A stretch of DNA of 17,316 nt from Sulfuritalea sp. (GTDB lineage Bacteria; Pseudomonadota; Gammaproteobacteria; Burkholderiales; Rhodocyclaceae): positions 1-17,316 of the forward strand of contig JAIPCS010000050.1 in the NCBI GenBank assembly GCA_021738105.1. Reading direction: 5' to 3'. The notes beneath the pieces were generated by a model. The model made no database searches. It was given only the letters and a program-made list of their open reading frames with translations, and was not told the origin of the DNA. The position numbers and the translations under genes were made by a program. This document shows, one piece after another, positions 1 to 6,840 of the stretch (within the stretch, counting starts at the first letter, position 1; every line of letters starts with the position of its first letter).

Positions 1-1
1 C

Positions 2-631
2 GTGATTCTGCTGCCCGGTGGTAATGGCGGATTCGGTACGCTGATCGATGACCAACCCAGCTCGAATAACTTTCTGGTGCGCACTCGCGACAGCTTCGCC
101 GCTGCCAGTCTCAACGTGGCGGTGATGAGCCGTCCCTCCGACAAGAGCGATCTTGACTATCCGGACCGGGTGGGTACCGATCACCTGCAGGACATTCGCA
201 CACTGGTGAAAACCCTCAAGACCGATTCCGGCCTACCGGTCTGGCTGGTCGGCACAAGCCGTGGCACTGTTTCGGCCACCGCTGCGGCAGTGGCTTTCGG
301 AAATTCCGAGTTGGCCGGAATCGTGCTGACGTCCAGCGTGGTCAGCCGCAAGAAAATCGGCGCAGTGCCGACGCAAGACCTCGGCGCCATCCGGATACCC
401 GTGCTGATCATTCATCATGAGCAGGACGACTGCTCGATCTGCCGGCCCGACGAAGTGCCCGCCGTGCTGCAAGCTCTGGTCAATGCGCCGATCAAGAAGT
501 TGATGATGCTCAGCGGTGGAGACAACCCGACAGGCAAACCCTGCGGATCCCAGCACTATCACGGCTTTATCGGCATGGAAAATGCGGTGGTGGCCCTGAT
601 CAGCCAGTGGATCAAGCAACCGTCGAATTGA
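2..631 (+). CDS. alpha/beta hydrolase, 5' end cut by the window
   Basis: This is a serine hydrolase of the alpha/beta fold, and its substrate cannot be told from the sequence. The reading frame is open to the first bases of the window. The first codon in frame is a GTG inside what looks like the first core strand (ILLPGGNGGFG), so the true start, and perhaps a signal peptide, lies upstream. Visible are the nucleophile elbow GTSRGT at residues 84-89 of the visible part (Ser86), a strand ending in HHEQDDC (acid candidate Asp142 or Asp143) and SQHYHGF near the end (His185 or His187, catalytic base). That is the order expected for the Ser-Asp-His triad. Three cysteines (144, 147, 181) could form disulfides if the protein is exported. 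The gene is followed at once by a decayed receiver fragment. The fold call is firm; the reaction is not. Confidence 0.8.
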   Translation: MILLPGGNGGFGTLIDDQPSSNNFLVRTRDSFAAASLNVAVMSRPSDKSDLDYPDRVGTDHLQDIRTLVKTLKTDSGLPVWLVGTSRGTVSATAAAVAFGNSELAGIVLTSSVVSRKKIGAVPTQDLGAIRIPVLIIHHEQDDCSICRPDEVPAVLQALVNAPIKKLMMLSGGDNPTGKPCGSQHYHGFIGMENAVVALISQWIKQPSN

Positions 632-699
632 GCTCAGAGATCGGGGCATGTTTCCAGCAAGACCGCGGCGGGTCCATTTCCAGCCGCGAACGCACGCCG

Positions 700-1018
700 A
701 TGCTGCGAATGCCTTTGCCATCGCTGCACTCGGATACCAGCCCAAGTGGCCTGCTCAGCGCCGAAGATCGTCTTTCTCAACACTTTCCGGGGCGTCGCTT
801 TCTGCTGGTCGAGGACGAACTCATCAACCGGAAAATTGCATCCATGATGCTGACGAGCGTCAATCAGATCATCGATATCGCTGAAGATGGTGTTCAAGCC
901 GTTGACCTCGTTCGCCGGAATGGGTGACTTCATCGGCAAGCCGATCGATCCCGTCGCGCTGTACTCCATGATTCTGCGCTGGCTGGACAAAGACCCGTCC
1001 GGTGATGTGCAATCCTAG
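700..1018 (+). pseudogene. response-regulator receiver remnant with internal deletion and frameshift
   Basis: This is the debris of a CheY-like receiver domain, probably once the C-terminal part of a hybrid kinase or a stand-alone regulator. The frame starting at ATG 700 (open back to a GTG at 607) reads LLSAEDRLSQHF, then FLLVEDELINRK, the acidic pocket and first helix of a receiver, and continues to DLVRRNG. It then stops at 925-927. In the next frame, from 917, the sequence resumes as GMGDFIGKPIDPVALY and ends at TAG 1016-1018. In an intact receiver the acceptor-Asp segment (DLILMDMQMP-like) and the Thr/Ala switch strand lie between these two blocks. Here about 60 residues are missing. The conserved Lys of GKP survives. 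The receiver inside the hybrid kinase at 11414-15265 shows the complete arrangement for comparison. A 106-residue product from GTG 607 is possible but could not be phosphorylated normally. Confidence 0.75.
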
Positions 1019-1083
1019 GCGACGATGATCCTGCTTGCCCGGCACATGGTTGCCGCGATCCTCAATACGACCCGCATCACACG

Positions 1084-1392
1084 CTAGCGTTTTTCGGGCG
1101 GTATGGTCTTGATGACGGCCGAAAACACCGCGTGAGCAGAGGCATCGACCGGCCGATGTCTGACGGTGGTGCTCGCCGGATCCTTGCCGAGGAAATTGTC
1201 ACCCTTCCAGTGGGTTGATGGCCGGATGGGTCGCGGTACAAACCCGCCACCACAATTTGGACAGACATTACTCAGAACATCCTCGACGCACGAGGCGCAG
1301 AATGTACATTCGTAGGAGCAGATACGCGCCTCAAGCGAGTCCGGTGGCAGCAATTTGTTGCAGTGTTCGCAGGTCGGTCTGAGTTCCAGCAT
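1084..1392 (-). CDS. DUF1272 family cysteine-rich (putative zinc-binding) protein
   Basis: This is a small cytosolic protein of the DUF1272 type, of unknown function. The N-terminal 55 residues carry eight cysteines, at 8, 11, 25, 29, 32, 35, 44 and 47, spaced as CxxC, CxxxCxxCxxC and CxxC. Such spacing fits binding of two metal ions, most likely zinc. The segments LPPDSLEARICSYECTFC and CPNCGGGFVPRP are what I recognise as the family signature. After residue 58 comes a basic, low-complexity tail (to 102) that I do not recognise. It makes the protein somewhat longer than the core domain. The start is ATG at 1390-1392; no strong ribosome binding site precedes it. The neighbour upstream on the same strand is the GvpU-like gene, 99 bp away. 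Confidence 0.8.
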   Translation of the reverse strand: MLELRPTCEHCNKLLPPDSLEARICSYECTFCASCVEDVLSNVCPNCGGGFVPRPIRPSTHWKGDNFLGKDPASTTVRHRPVDASAHAVFSAVIKTIPPEKR

Positions 1393-1491
1393 GGCGTGTC
1401 CGTTTCAGTAACAACAGTTGAATTTTTCCTTGATGCGATGCTTCAAGGCACGGCGCCCGGCATCGGCGGTGAGCACGTTCGTGCCGACAAC

Positions 1492-1941
1492 TCAGCCCTC
1501 TTCTTTCACCAGGCTGCCCAAGGTAAAGCCGCCCACCTCGGAAATCCGTCCGCGCCACCAAACCCCCTTGTTTTCGGGAATCGGGTTGCCTGACGTATTG
1601 AAAAAGCGGGTGTTCCTGAGATGGATGTATTGCGGTGGCGGCGGCGTGCTGCCTTCTTCCTCTTTGTAGATCTCACCGTATTTTGCAAAGCTGTTCCTCA
1701 CTGATTCGGATACCGCCGGATCATTGGCGAACGCGCTGGAAAAGTCTTCTGCAAAACCCTCAAAATAGGCTTTGCCACCGACCAGAAGCCCTGAAACGAG
1801 GAGCCCGCCGACCTGCAAGGTCACCCCGATTTCAAGGCTCGAGCTATTGGCCATATTCACCAGTGACTGAAGAAACCAGTCGTGCGGAGCCGCGATGGGT
1901 GTGGTTTCGATTGCGGTCGGTTCTGCATTGGTTCCATTCAT
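1492..1941 (-). CDS. GvpU-like gas-vesicle accessory family protein
   Basis: This 149-residue soluble protein resembles GvpU, the accessory protein known from the Bacillus megaterium gas-vesicle cluster. The resemblance, from memory of that family, runs over two blocks. Residues 36-62 (LEIGVTLQVGGLLVSG then AKAYFEG-like) match the N-terminal beta/helix part. Residues 105-142 (YIHLRNTRFF, then WWRGRISEVGGFTLG) match the C-terminal part. Between them is an acidic linker with a run of four prolines (residues 100-103). No signal peptide or membrane helix is seen, despite a hydrophobic strand at 43-55. The start is ATG 1939-1941, supported by a good AAGGAG six bases upstream. No structural gas-vesicle genes (gvpA, N, F) occur in the window, so a role in gas vesicles is not implied. 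The family is the safer statement. Confidence 0.65.
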   Translation of the reverse strand: MNGTNAEPTAIETTPIAAPHDWFLQSLVNMANSSSLEIGVTLQVGGLLVSGLLVGGKAYFEGFAEDFSSAFANDPAVSESVRNSFAKYGEIYKEEEGSTPPPPQYIHLRNTRFFNTSGNPIPENKGVWWRGRISEVGGFTLGSLVKEEG

Positions 1942-1947
1942 GCTCGA

Positions 1948-1953
1948 CTCCTT
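1948..1953 (-). promoter_or_regulatory. ribosome binding site of the GvpU-like gene
   Basis: AAGGAG on the minus strand lies six bases before the ATG at 1939-1941. It fixes the start of the GvpU-like gene. Confidence 0.75.
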
Positions 1954-2025
1954 GGAGAAACAGGAAGGATACCGCCTGAATCCACCGCTGCGGGAAAGAT
2001 TGGGGACGCCAATTTGGAATCGAGG

Positions 2026-2844
2026 CTACGCCAGGCCCGAAAACTCCCCGCCCACCTTTCGCTTCATGATTCGGGCATAGAGTTCAGGTACCAGCCGGCT
2101 GAGCCACCAGGCCTTGCGCGAGGTAGCATCAGGCAGCAGCAATCTGCGCCCCGCTGCCACCGCATCGAAAATCCTGTCGGCAATGTCTTCAGGGAGGGAT
2201 TCACCACCGCTGGTAATGCGCGGGCTGCTGACCGGCGCGCCGCTGCCATCGGTGGCGGTCGCGCCGATTCCGGTACGAATGAAGGAAGGACAAACCAGCG
2301 TGACACCGACGCCGGCGCCTTCAACTTCGCTGCGCAGGCTGTCGAAGAAGCCGTGCAACGCGTGTTTGCTGGCGGCATAGCCGGTACGCCCGGTCAAGGG
2401 TGAAAATCCGGCAACGCTGGAGACCGCAACGATAAAGCCACGCGCCGCCTTGATATCCGGCAATGTGGCATGAGTCAGGTTGACCGCCGCGAAGAAATTG
2501 ACTGCCATGACACGCCGGATGACATCAGGATCGGTGTCCTGCAACAGGCTGCGGTGACTGATACCGGCATTGTTGATGAGACCATCGATGGCGCCGAAAT
2601 GCGCCCGCGTCGCAGCCACCGACGCTTGGCAGACAGCGGGGTCGGTAATGTCGCCGGGCAGTGCCAGCGCATCTGCGGCATTGGCGCGTAACTTCGCGAC
2701 GAGCGTGTCGAGCCTCGCCACATCCTGATCCAGCGCGACGATACGCGCGCCGGCAGCGGCATAGCGCCTGCACAATGCAGCGCCGAGACCGCCGGCAGCG
2801 CCGGTGATGAGGACGACCTTGCCTGCGAGATTGCGGGACGTCAT
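2026..2844 (-). CDS. short-chain dehydrogenase/reductase (classical SDR)
   Basis: This is an NAD(P)-dependent oxidoreductase of the classical SDR family; its substrate is unknown. Numbered from the ATG at 2842-2844 (272 aa), it has the dinucleotide motif TGAAGGLG (14-21), an acidic Asp39 after the second strand that favours NAD over NADP, and GD at 64-65 before DITD. It also has NNAG (91-94), the catalytic serine region VSS (141-143) and YAASK (Tyr156, Lys160). An upstream in-frame Met at 2874 exists. I prefer 2844 because that ATG overlaps the stop of the preceding epimerase gene by 4 bp (ATGA), a sign of translational coupling, and because the folded domain begins right after it. It is the last gene of the minus-strand cluster. 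Pairing with an extended-SDR epimerase suggests consecutive redox steps on one metabolite, which is an inference. Confidence 0.9.
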   Translation of the reverse strand: MTSRNLAGKVVLITGAAGGLGAALCRRYAAAGARIVALDQDVARLDTLVAKLRANAADALALPGDITDPAVCQASVAATRAHFGAIDGLINNAGISHRSLLQDTDPDVIRRVMAVNFFAAVNLTHATLPDIKAARGFIVAVSSVAGFSPLTGRTGYAASKHALHGFFDSLRSEVEGAGVGVTLVCPSFIRTGIGATATDGSGAPVSSPRITSGGESLPEDIADRIFDAVAAGRRLLLPDATSRKAWWLSRLVPELYARIMKRKVGGEFSGLA

Positions 2845-3797
2845 CTGGCCGTGCCTTGCCGCGAGTTGCGCCACAACTCGAAGACGTCGGCCGAGGTGAG
2901 TTTCGGCACATAGCCGAACTCTTCTTTCAGTCGCCGGTTGTCGAGCACCGGCCGATAGCGCAGAAAGTCGAGCTGCTCCGGACCGTACTGCGTCCGGCCC
3001 AGAGTCTTCAGCACGGACAGTGCCGCCTGAATCAGCCGCGCCGGCAATACGCGACAGCGCTTGCCCATACGGGCGGCAATCTCGAAGATGGTCAATTTGC
3101 CATCGCCGGCGACATTGAAAATTCCGGTCACCGGCGAATCGACGCCCTGCACGATGGCTCCGACCACGTCTCGGTCATGGATGAAGACAAAGGGACTCTC
3201 GGACCCGCGAATCGCCAGCAGGCGCGGTTTCTCGAACAGCGCCGTGATCTGGTTGTTGACGGTCGCTCCGAGAATGGTGCCGATGCGAAAAATGATCTGT
3301 TCCAGCTGCGGTTGCCGCGTGCGGTAGTCAGCCAGCATTTCCTCGACCAGGCGTTTGTGCCAGGAATAGGCAAAACTTTGATTGCCGCGCAGCGGATCAG
3401 TCTCGCTCAGCCATTCCGGATTGTCCGCGTGGTAACCATAGGCGGCTCCGCTGGAGGAAACAATGATGCGCTTGACATGGTGACGCACGCAGGCCTCGAG
3501 CAAATTTCGCGTGCCGTCGACGTCCACGCTGTATTCGAATTCGCGGTTGCTGTCTTTGCCGGGTGTAACGATGGACGCCAGATGCACCACTACCTGCGGT
3601 CGGTGACGGGCAACGATGGCGTCGACGTCAGCGGCGCGGATGTCGGCAACTTCGTAACGTGTGCCGGGCAGACGCAGCACCGGTTCGCGCACGTCCAGCG
3701 CGATGGCATGGATATCATCTCGCGCCGCCAGTTCGGCCACCACTTGGCTGCCGAGATAGCCTGAACTACCGGTGACGAGAACGCTGATCGGCTTCAT
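2841..3797 (-). CDS. NAD-dependent epimerase/dehydratase (extended SDR)
   Basis: This cytosolic extended-SDR protein belongs to the nucleotide-sugar-epimerase-like superfamily, in which members also act as reductases or dehydratases on other substrates. Numbered from the GTG at 3800 (319 aa), it has the Rossmann motif TGSSGYLG (10-17), VADI at 51-54, HLAS (73-76), the serine strand VSSSGAAYG (114-122) and the catalytic pair Tyr145-Lys149 in YSWHK. FVFIHDRDVV (204-213) and FNVAGDG (228-234) are typical of the substrate-domain side. The ATG at 3795-3797 is the second codon after the GTG at 3798-3800. I list the ATG start; either is possible, and no clear Shine-Dalgarno sequence is seen. It starts about 30 bp after the transporter stop and overlaps the downstream SDR by 4 bp, so the genes are very likely cotranscribed. 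The absence of sugar-nucleotide genes nearby argues against a simple cell-wall role. Confidence 0.87.
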   Translation of the reverse strand: MKPISVLVTGSSGYLGSQVVAELAARDDIHAIALDVREPVLRLPGTRYEVADIRAADVDAIVARHRPQVVVHLASIVTPGKDSNREFEYSVDVDGTRNLLEACVRHHVKRIIVSSSGAAYGYHADNPEWLSETDPLRGNQSFAYSWHKRLVEEMLADYRTRQPQLEQIIFRIGTILGATVNNQITALFEKPRLLAIRGSESPFVFIHDRDVVGAIVQGVDSPVTGIFNVAGDGKLTIFEIAARMGKRCRVLPARLIQAALSVLKTLGRTQYGPEQLDFLRYRPVLDNRRLKEEFGYVPKLTSADVFELWRNSRQGTAR

Positions 3798-3828
3798 CAC
3801 GTGGCCTGCGCGCAGCGACGATCCATCG

Positions 3829-4755
3829 TCACGACCGTTCCCGGGAAAGGGACTGGGGGATAGGCTCCCGCTTCGACCAGTAGGTCGATATCGTCAGTCC
3901 CGCGATGATGTGCCAGATACCCCACCAGGCCGTCACGATGGCCATGCCGCCGAGACCGCCGAAGAAATTGAAAATCAGGATCAGGCCCAGTGCCGAGTTC
4001 TGGATGCCGACTTCGATCGACACAGCACGACGATCACGCTCGGGCAGGCCGGTGAACTGCGCGGCAAAATAACCGGTGGCCAGAGCCAGCGCGTTGTGCA
4101 AAAAAACGGCAAAAACAACAAAACCCACAAAGTCGATGAAGTAGCGCCAGTTGGCAGCCAGCGCGCCGACCACAAACAGGCCGAACACGGTGATGGAAAA
4201 TATCTTCACCGGTTTGTGGGCGCGCTCAACAAAACGCGGGTAGCGGTAACCGGTCCACATGCCCGCCACCATGGGCAAACCGAGCAGCAGAAACACGGTC
4301 AGCAGCATATCCACCGGATCGAGCGCGACCTCCTTGAGGATCGCGGCGGTTTGCGGATTCAGGCCGCCCCAGAACGCTATGTTTGTCGGTGTCATGACAA
4401 TCGCCACTGCGGTCGAAATCGCGGTCATGGTGATCGATAGCGCGGTATTGCCTTTGGCGTAGTGAGCGAGAAAGTTGGAAATGTTGCCACCCGGACAGGC
4501 GGCCACCAGCATCATGCCCAAAGCAATGCTGGGTGCGGGTTTGATCAGCATCACCAGCAGGAAGGTGAAGGCCGGCAGCAGCAGAAACTGGCCGGCGAGG
4601 CCAATCAGTACCGGTTTGGGCATGACCAGCACCGCCTTGAAATCCGCTACTTTGAGATCGAGCGCAACGCCGAACATCACCAGACCAATGATGGCGTTGA
4701 GCGCCCACAAGGATTGCGGGTTGAAGTTCAGGCGGACGAGATCAATTTCGGTCAT
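3829..4755 (-). CDS. bile acid:sodium symporter (BASS) family transporter
   Basis: This inner-membrane secondary transporter belongs to the BASS/SBF family. Members use sodium to move organic anions such as bile acids, pyruvate, pantoate or other 2-oxo acids. The 308-residue protein is hydrophobic, with about nine or ten predicted membrane segments. Two conserved crossover motifs are visible: ACPGGN (86-91), followed by SNFLAHYAKGNTALS, and EVGIQNSALG (248-257). Both are diagnostic of the family and contribute sodium ligands. The start is ATG 4753-4755, with GGAG six bases upstream. It follows the ThDP enzyme gene across a 171-bp gap holding an inverted repeat. Given its company, a carboxylate or 2-oxo acid is a plausible cargo, but the sequence does not show the substrate. 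Confidence 0.9.
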   Translation of the reverse strand: MTEIDLVRLNFNPQSLWALNAIIGLVMFGVALDLKVADFKAVLVMPKPVLIGLAGQFLLLPAFTFLLVMLIKPAPSIALGMMLVAACPGGNISNFLAHYAKGNTALSITMTAISTAVAIVMTPTNIAFWGGLNPQTAAILKEVALDPVDMLLTVFLLLGLPMVAGMWTGYRYPRFVERAHKPVKIFSITVFGLFVVGALAANWRYFIDFVGFVVFAVFLHNALALATGYFAAQFTGLPERDRRAVSIEVGIQNSALGLILIFNFFGGLGGMAIVTAWWGIWHIIAGLTISTYWSKREPIPQSLSRERS

Positions 4756-4783
4756 TGCGCACTCCGGTGTATCGAAAACATTT

Positions 4784-4907
4784 AGCCACAGAGGTTAAAG
4801 GGGACACAGAGAAAAGCTTCAAGTCAAATACAGTCGGCTCGGCGACCGTGGTAGGCGTTGATTCAACGCATGCGATTTTCTCTGTGTCCTCTGTGTCCTC
4901 TGTGGCT
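4784..4907. repeat. inverted repeat element built of 9-nt units
   Basis: The right arm holds three tandem 9-nt units at 4880-4906: CTCTGTGTC twice, then CTCTGTGGC. The left arm holds the reverse complements at 4785-4793 (GCCACAGAG) and 4803-4811 (GACACAGAG), with a degenerate middle unit (GTTAAAGGG). Counting flanks, 10 bp (4784-4793 with 4898-4907) and 14 bp (4802-4815 with 4876-4889) pair perfectly around a loop of 60 nt. The element fills most of the gap between the ThDP enzyme and the transporter gene. It looks like the CTCTGTG-type dispersed intergenic repeats found in many bacterial genomes, which I recall but could not check here. Confidence 0.75.
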
Positions 4908-4926
4908 CGAATTCAAGCTTTTGAAC

Positions 4927-6678
4927 TTAGCCCTTCGGTTCTTCGTGCATCTTCTTGAAGTGTATGAGTCCCGGTGCCCACATGTGCTTGACCGGATCGA
5001 CATCAACATGAATTACAGCACACTTGCCGGTGGCCAGTGCCCTTTCCAGTGCCGGCTTGAGTTGCGCCGGATCGGAAACGCGCTCGCCATATGCCCCCAT
5101 GCTCTGGCCGAGTTTATCGAATTCGATTTCGCCAAGATCCGCCTTGATGGTTTCGTCGGGATCGAGATGCTTGAAGATCATGGTCTTGAAGGGCCGCAGC
5201 ATGAACTGCTGGTTCATCTTGACCATGCCCCACTGCTTGTCGGCGAGCACGATGTAGATCACCTGCGCATTGTTGCGCACCGCCGTTTCGACTTCCTGCG
5301 CATGGAAGCCCATGGCGCCGTCGCCGATGATGCAGCACACCGGTTTGCCCGGCCGCGCCAGAGCGGCCGCGACCGCCTGCGAGGTGCCGGCACCGAGCAT
5401 GCCCATTTTGAACGTGGAAATCACCGTATTGGGCACGGTCACGTGGTGATAGAACATGGCCCAGATGGTGGCGTTGCCGCCGTCGGCCACCAGCACCGAA
5501 TCCTTGGGAAAGACTTCGCCACAGACAGCGCCGATATGAGCCGGGTGCATCGGTATCGCCATGTCGCTGAGTGCCTTGTCCCAGCCTGCGCGTTCTTCCT
5601 TCATGGTCCTGGCATAGCCGGCAACACGGGCCTGACGGGCGTCGAGTTTGATCTCGCCTTTGCGTCGCTCCAATTCGTCGCCGAGCAGTTCGAGAAAGCG
5701 TTTGGCGTCGGCGAGGATCGCGACATCGGCCGGCTTGTTGAGGCCGATCATGTCGCCGTCGATATCGACCTGGATAGTCTTCTGCTCCGCCGGATTGCGC
5801 CAGTAGGGCGGCTTGCCCCACCAGTCGGTTTCGCCAATGCGCGTACCGATGATCAGCACCACGTCGGCATCGTTGCGCACCGTGTGATTGAGTTTGACGT
5901 GCGGCATGGTGATGGCCAGCGGCGAGTCTTCGCTCATCAAACCGCGCGCCGCCCAACTGGTGGTCAGCGGTGCATGCAACAGCTCGGCGACGCGGCGCAG
6001 CGCATCGTAGGCGTTGGCATGGATGATGCCGCTGCCGGCATGAATCATCGGCGCGCCCGCTTCGATAAGCATTTGTGCCGCATGCGTCACCTGCTCCGCC
6101 GTCGGTGTCACGGGATCGATGTGGCGGTACTGGTGTGGTTCCCAGAATCCTACAGCGGCCTTGAACTTGCCATTCATGATGGTTTCCGGCACGTCGACAT
6201 GAACGACGCCCGGCCGCCCTTCGTAGCTCTTGCGCAAGGCCTTGCGGACGAGTTCCGGCACGCGGTCGAAACTGGACACGGCGGAACTCCATTTGCCGAT
6301 CTTGCCGATGACGCCACTTTGGTCAAAGCACTGGTAGCTGCCGCCGCGATCGGGATACATGATGCTCGGCCGGCGAGCGCTGGTGATCACCAGCACGCGG
6401 TTGCCGTCGGCCTGCTCGACTACCAGGCCGGGCAGGATGTTGGCGACGCCGGGTCCGTTGCTGGCCATGCAGACACCGAGCTTGCCGGTGAGCCGCGCAT
6501 AGGTGCCGGCCATGTGAGCGGCACAGGTTTCGTGGCGCGGCGTGACGATTTCTATGCCAAGCCGGTGCAGCGCCGAGTAGAAACCGAAGTAGGTGCCGTC
6601 GATGATGCCGAAGACTTTCTCGACACCTTCTTTTTGCAACATGCGGGCGATGACTTCGCCGCCGCTGATTTCAGCCAT
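4927..6678 (-). CDS. ThDP-dependent acetolactate-synthase-like enzyme
   Basis: This is a cytosolic thiamine-diphosphate enzyme of the acetolactate synthase / benzoylformate decarboxylase superfamily. Such enzymes decarboxylate 2-oxo acids or join or cleave carbon-carbon bonds next to a carbonyl. From ATG 6676-6678 (583 aa) the N-terminal Pyr domain (about 1-170) has the catalytic glutamate Glu50 in PRHETCAAHMAG and SNGPGVAN (73-80). The central domain (about 190-340) has the pattern VLIIGTR and IQVDID. The C-terminal PP domain has GDGAMGF (452-458) for Mg-ThDP. Where most relatives have NN as the second half of that motif, this protein has Ala479-Asp480 (VLADKQWGMV). Asp may still bind magnesium. 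The start is chosen because of a strong GAGGAGA site; the frame is open to 6735 but nothing there looks like protein. It is the first gene of the cluster, opposite an AraC regulator. It is too divergent to be called the biosynthetic ilvB/ilvI. Confidence 0.88.
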   Translation of the reverse strand: MAEISGGEVIARMLQKEGVEKVFGIIDGTYFGFYSALHRLGIEIVTPRHETCAAHMAGTYARLTGKLGVCMASNGPGVANILPGLVVEQADGNRVLVITSARRPSIMYPDRGGSYQCFDQSGVIGKIGKWSSAVSSFDRVPELVRKALRKSYEGRPGVVHVDVPETIMNGKFKAAVGFWEPHQYRHIDPVTPTAEQVTHAAQMLIEAGAPMIHAGSGIIHANAYDALRRVAELLHAPLTTSWAARGLMSEDSPLAITMPHVKLNHTVRNDADVVLIIGTRIGETDWWGKPPYWRNPAEQKTIQVDIDGDMIGLNKPADVAILADAKRFLELLGDELERRKGEIKLDARQARVAGYARTMKEERAGWDKALSDMAIPMHPAHIGAVCGEVFPKDSVLVADGGNATIWAMFYHHVTVPNTVISTFKMGMLGAGTSQAVAAALARPGKPVCCIIGDGAMGFHAQEVETAVRNNAQVIYIVLADKQWGMVKMNQQFMLRPFKTMIFKHLDPDETIKADLGEIEFDKLGQSMGAYGERVSDPAQLKPALERALATGKCAVIHVDVDPVKHMWAPGLIHFKKMHEEPKG

Positions 6679-6684
6679 GTGTCT

Positions 6685-6691
6685 TCTCCTC
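6685..6691 (-). promoter_or_regulatory. ribosome binding site of the ThDP enzyme gene
   Basis: GAGGAGA on the minus strand lies six bases before ATG 6676-6678. It settles the start against the longer open frame that reaches 6735. Confidence 0.75.
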
Positions 6692-6789
6692 AATTCAATC
6701 GTGTTCAGTGTCGGGGCCGGACCTCGGACAAGCAACTGGCCCGTTCCTGATTGTTCGGTCAGCGTAGACGATTGATGTTCAAAGCCGCT

Positions 6790-6826
6790 TGTCGCAGAAT
6801 GCCAGCTGATTTGTCAATTCGCGACA
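6790..6826. promoter_or_regulatory. candidate AraC-family operator in the divergent promoter region
   Basis: In the 162-bp gap between the ThDP gene and the regulator gene, TGTCGC (6790-6795) is repeated directly as TGTCAA (6812-6817), 22 bp or two helical turns away. It is also mirrored by GCGACA (6821-6826). Direct half-sites one or two turns apart with a TGTC core are the style of several AraC-family regulators. No binding is shown. Clear -35/-10 boxes were not identified. Confidence 0.3.
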
Positions 6827-6840
6827 CGATACCTCGATCA

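Noticed and set aside
2856..3764. Plus-strand open frame of 302 codons
   Set aside because: It is antisense to the epimerase gene, whose Rossmann and YxxxK motifs are clear. The translation shows no family motif.
4912..4925. Small TTCAA/TTGAA hairpin around a GCTT core just after the ThDP gene stop
   Set aside because: Five pairs of AT-rich stem is too weak to claim as a terminator or operator.
5114..6292. Second minus-strand frame of 392 codons within the ThDP gene
   Set aside because: It is an Arg/Gly-rich out-of-frame reading of the same gene with no recognisable protein pattern.
4858..6750. Plus-strand open frame of 630 codons
   Set aside because: It lies opposite the ThDP enzyme gene, which has complete family motifs. 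The translation is rich in His, Asp, Gly and Ala in a way typical of an antisense shadow in GC-rich DNA, with no recognisable domain.
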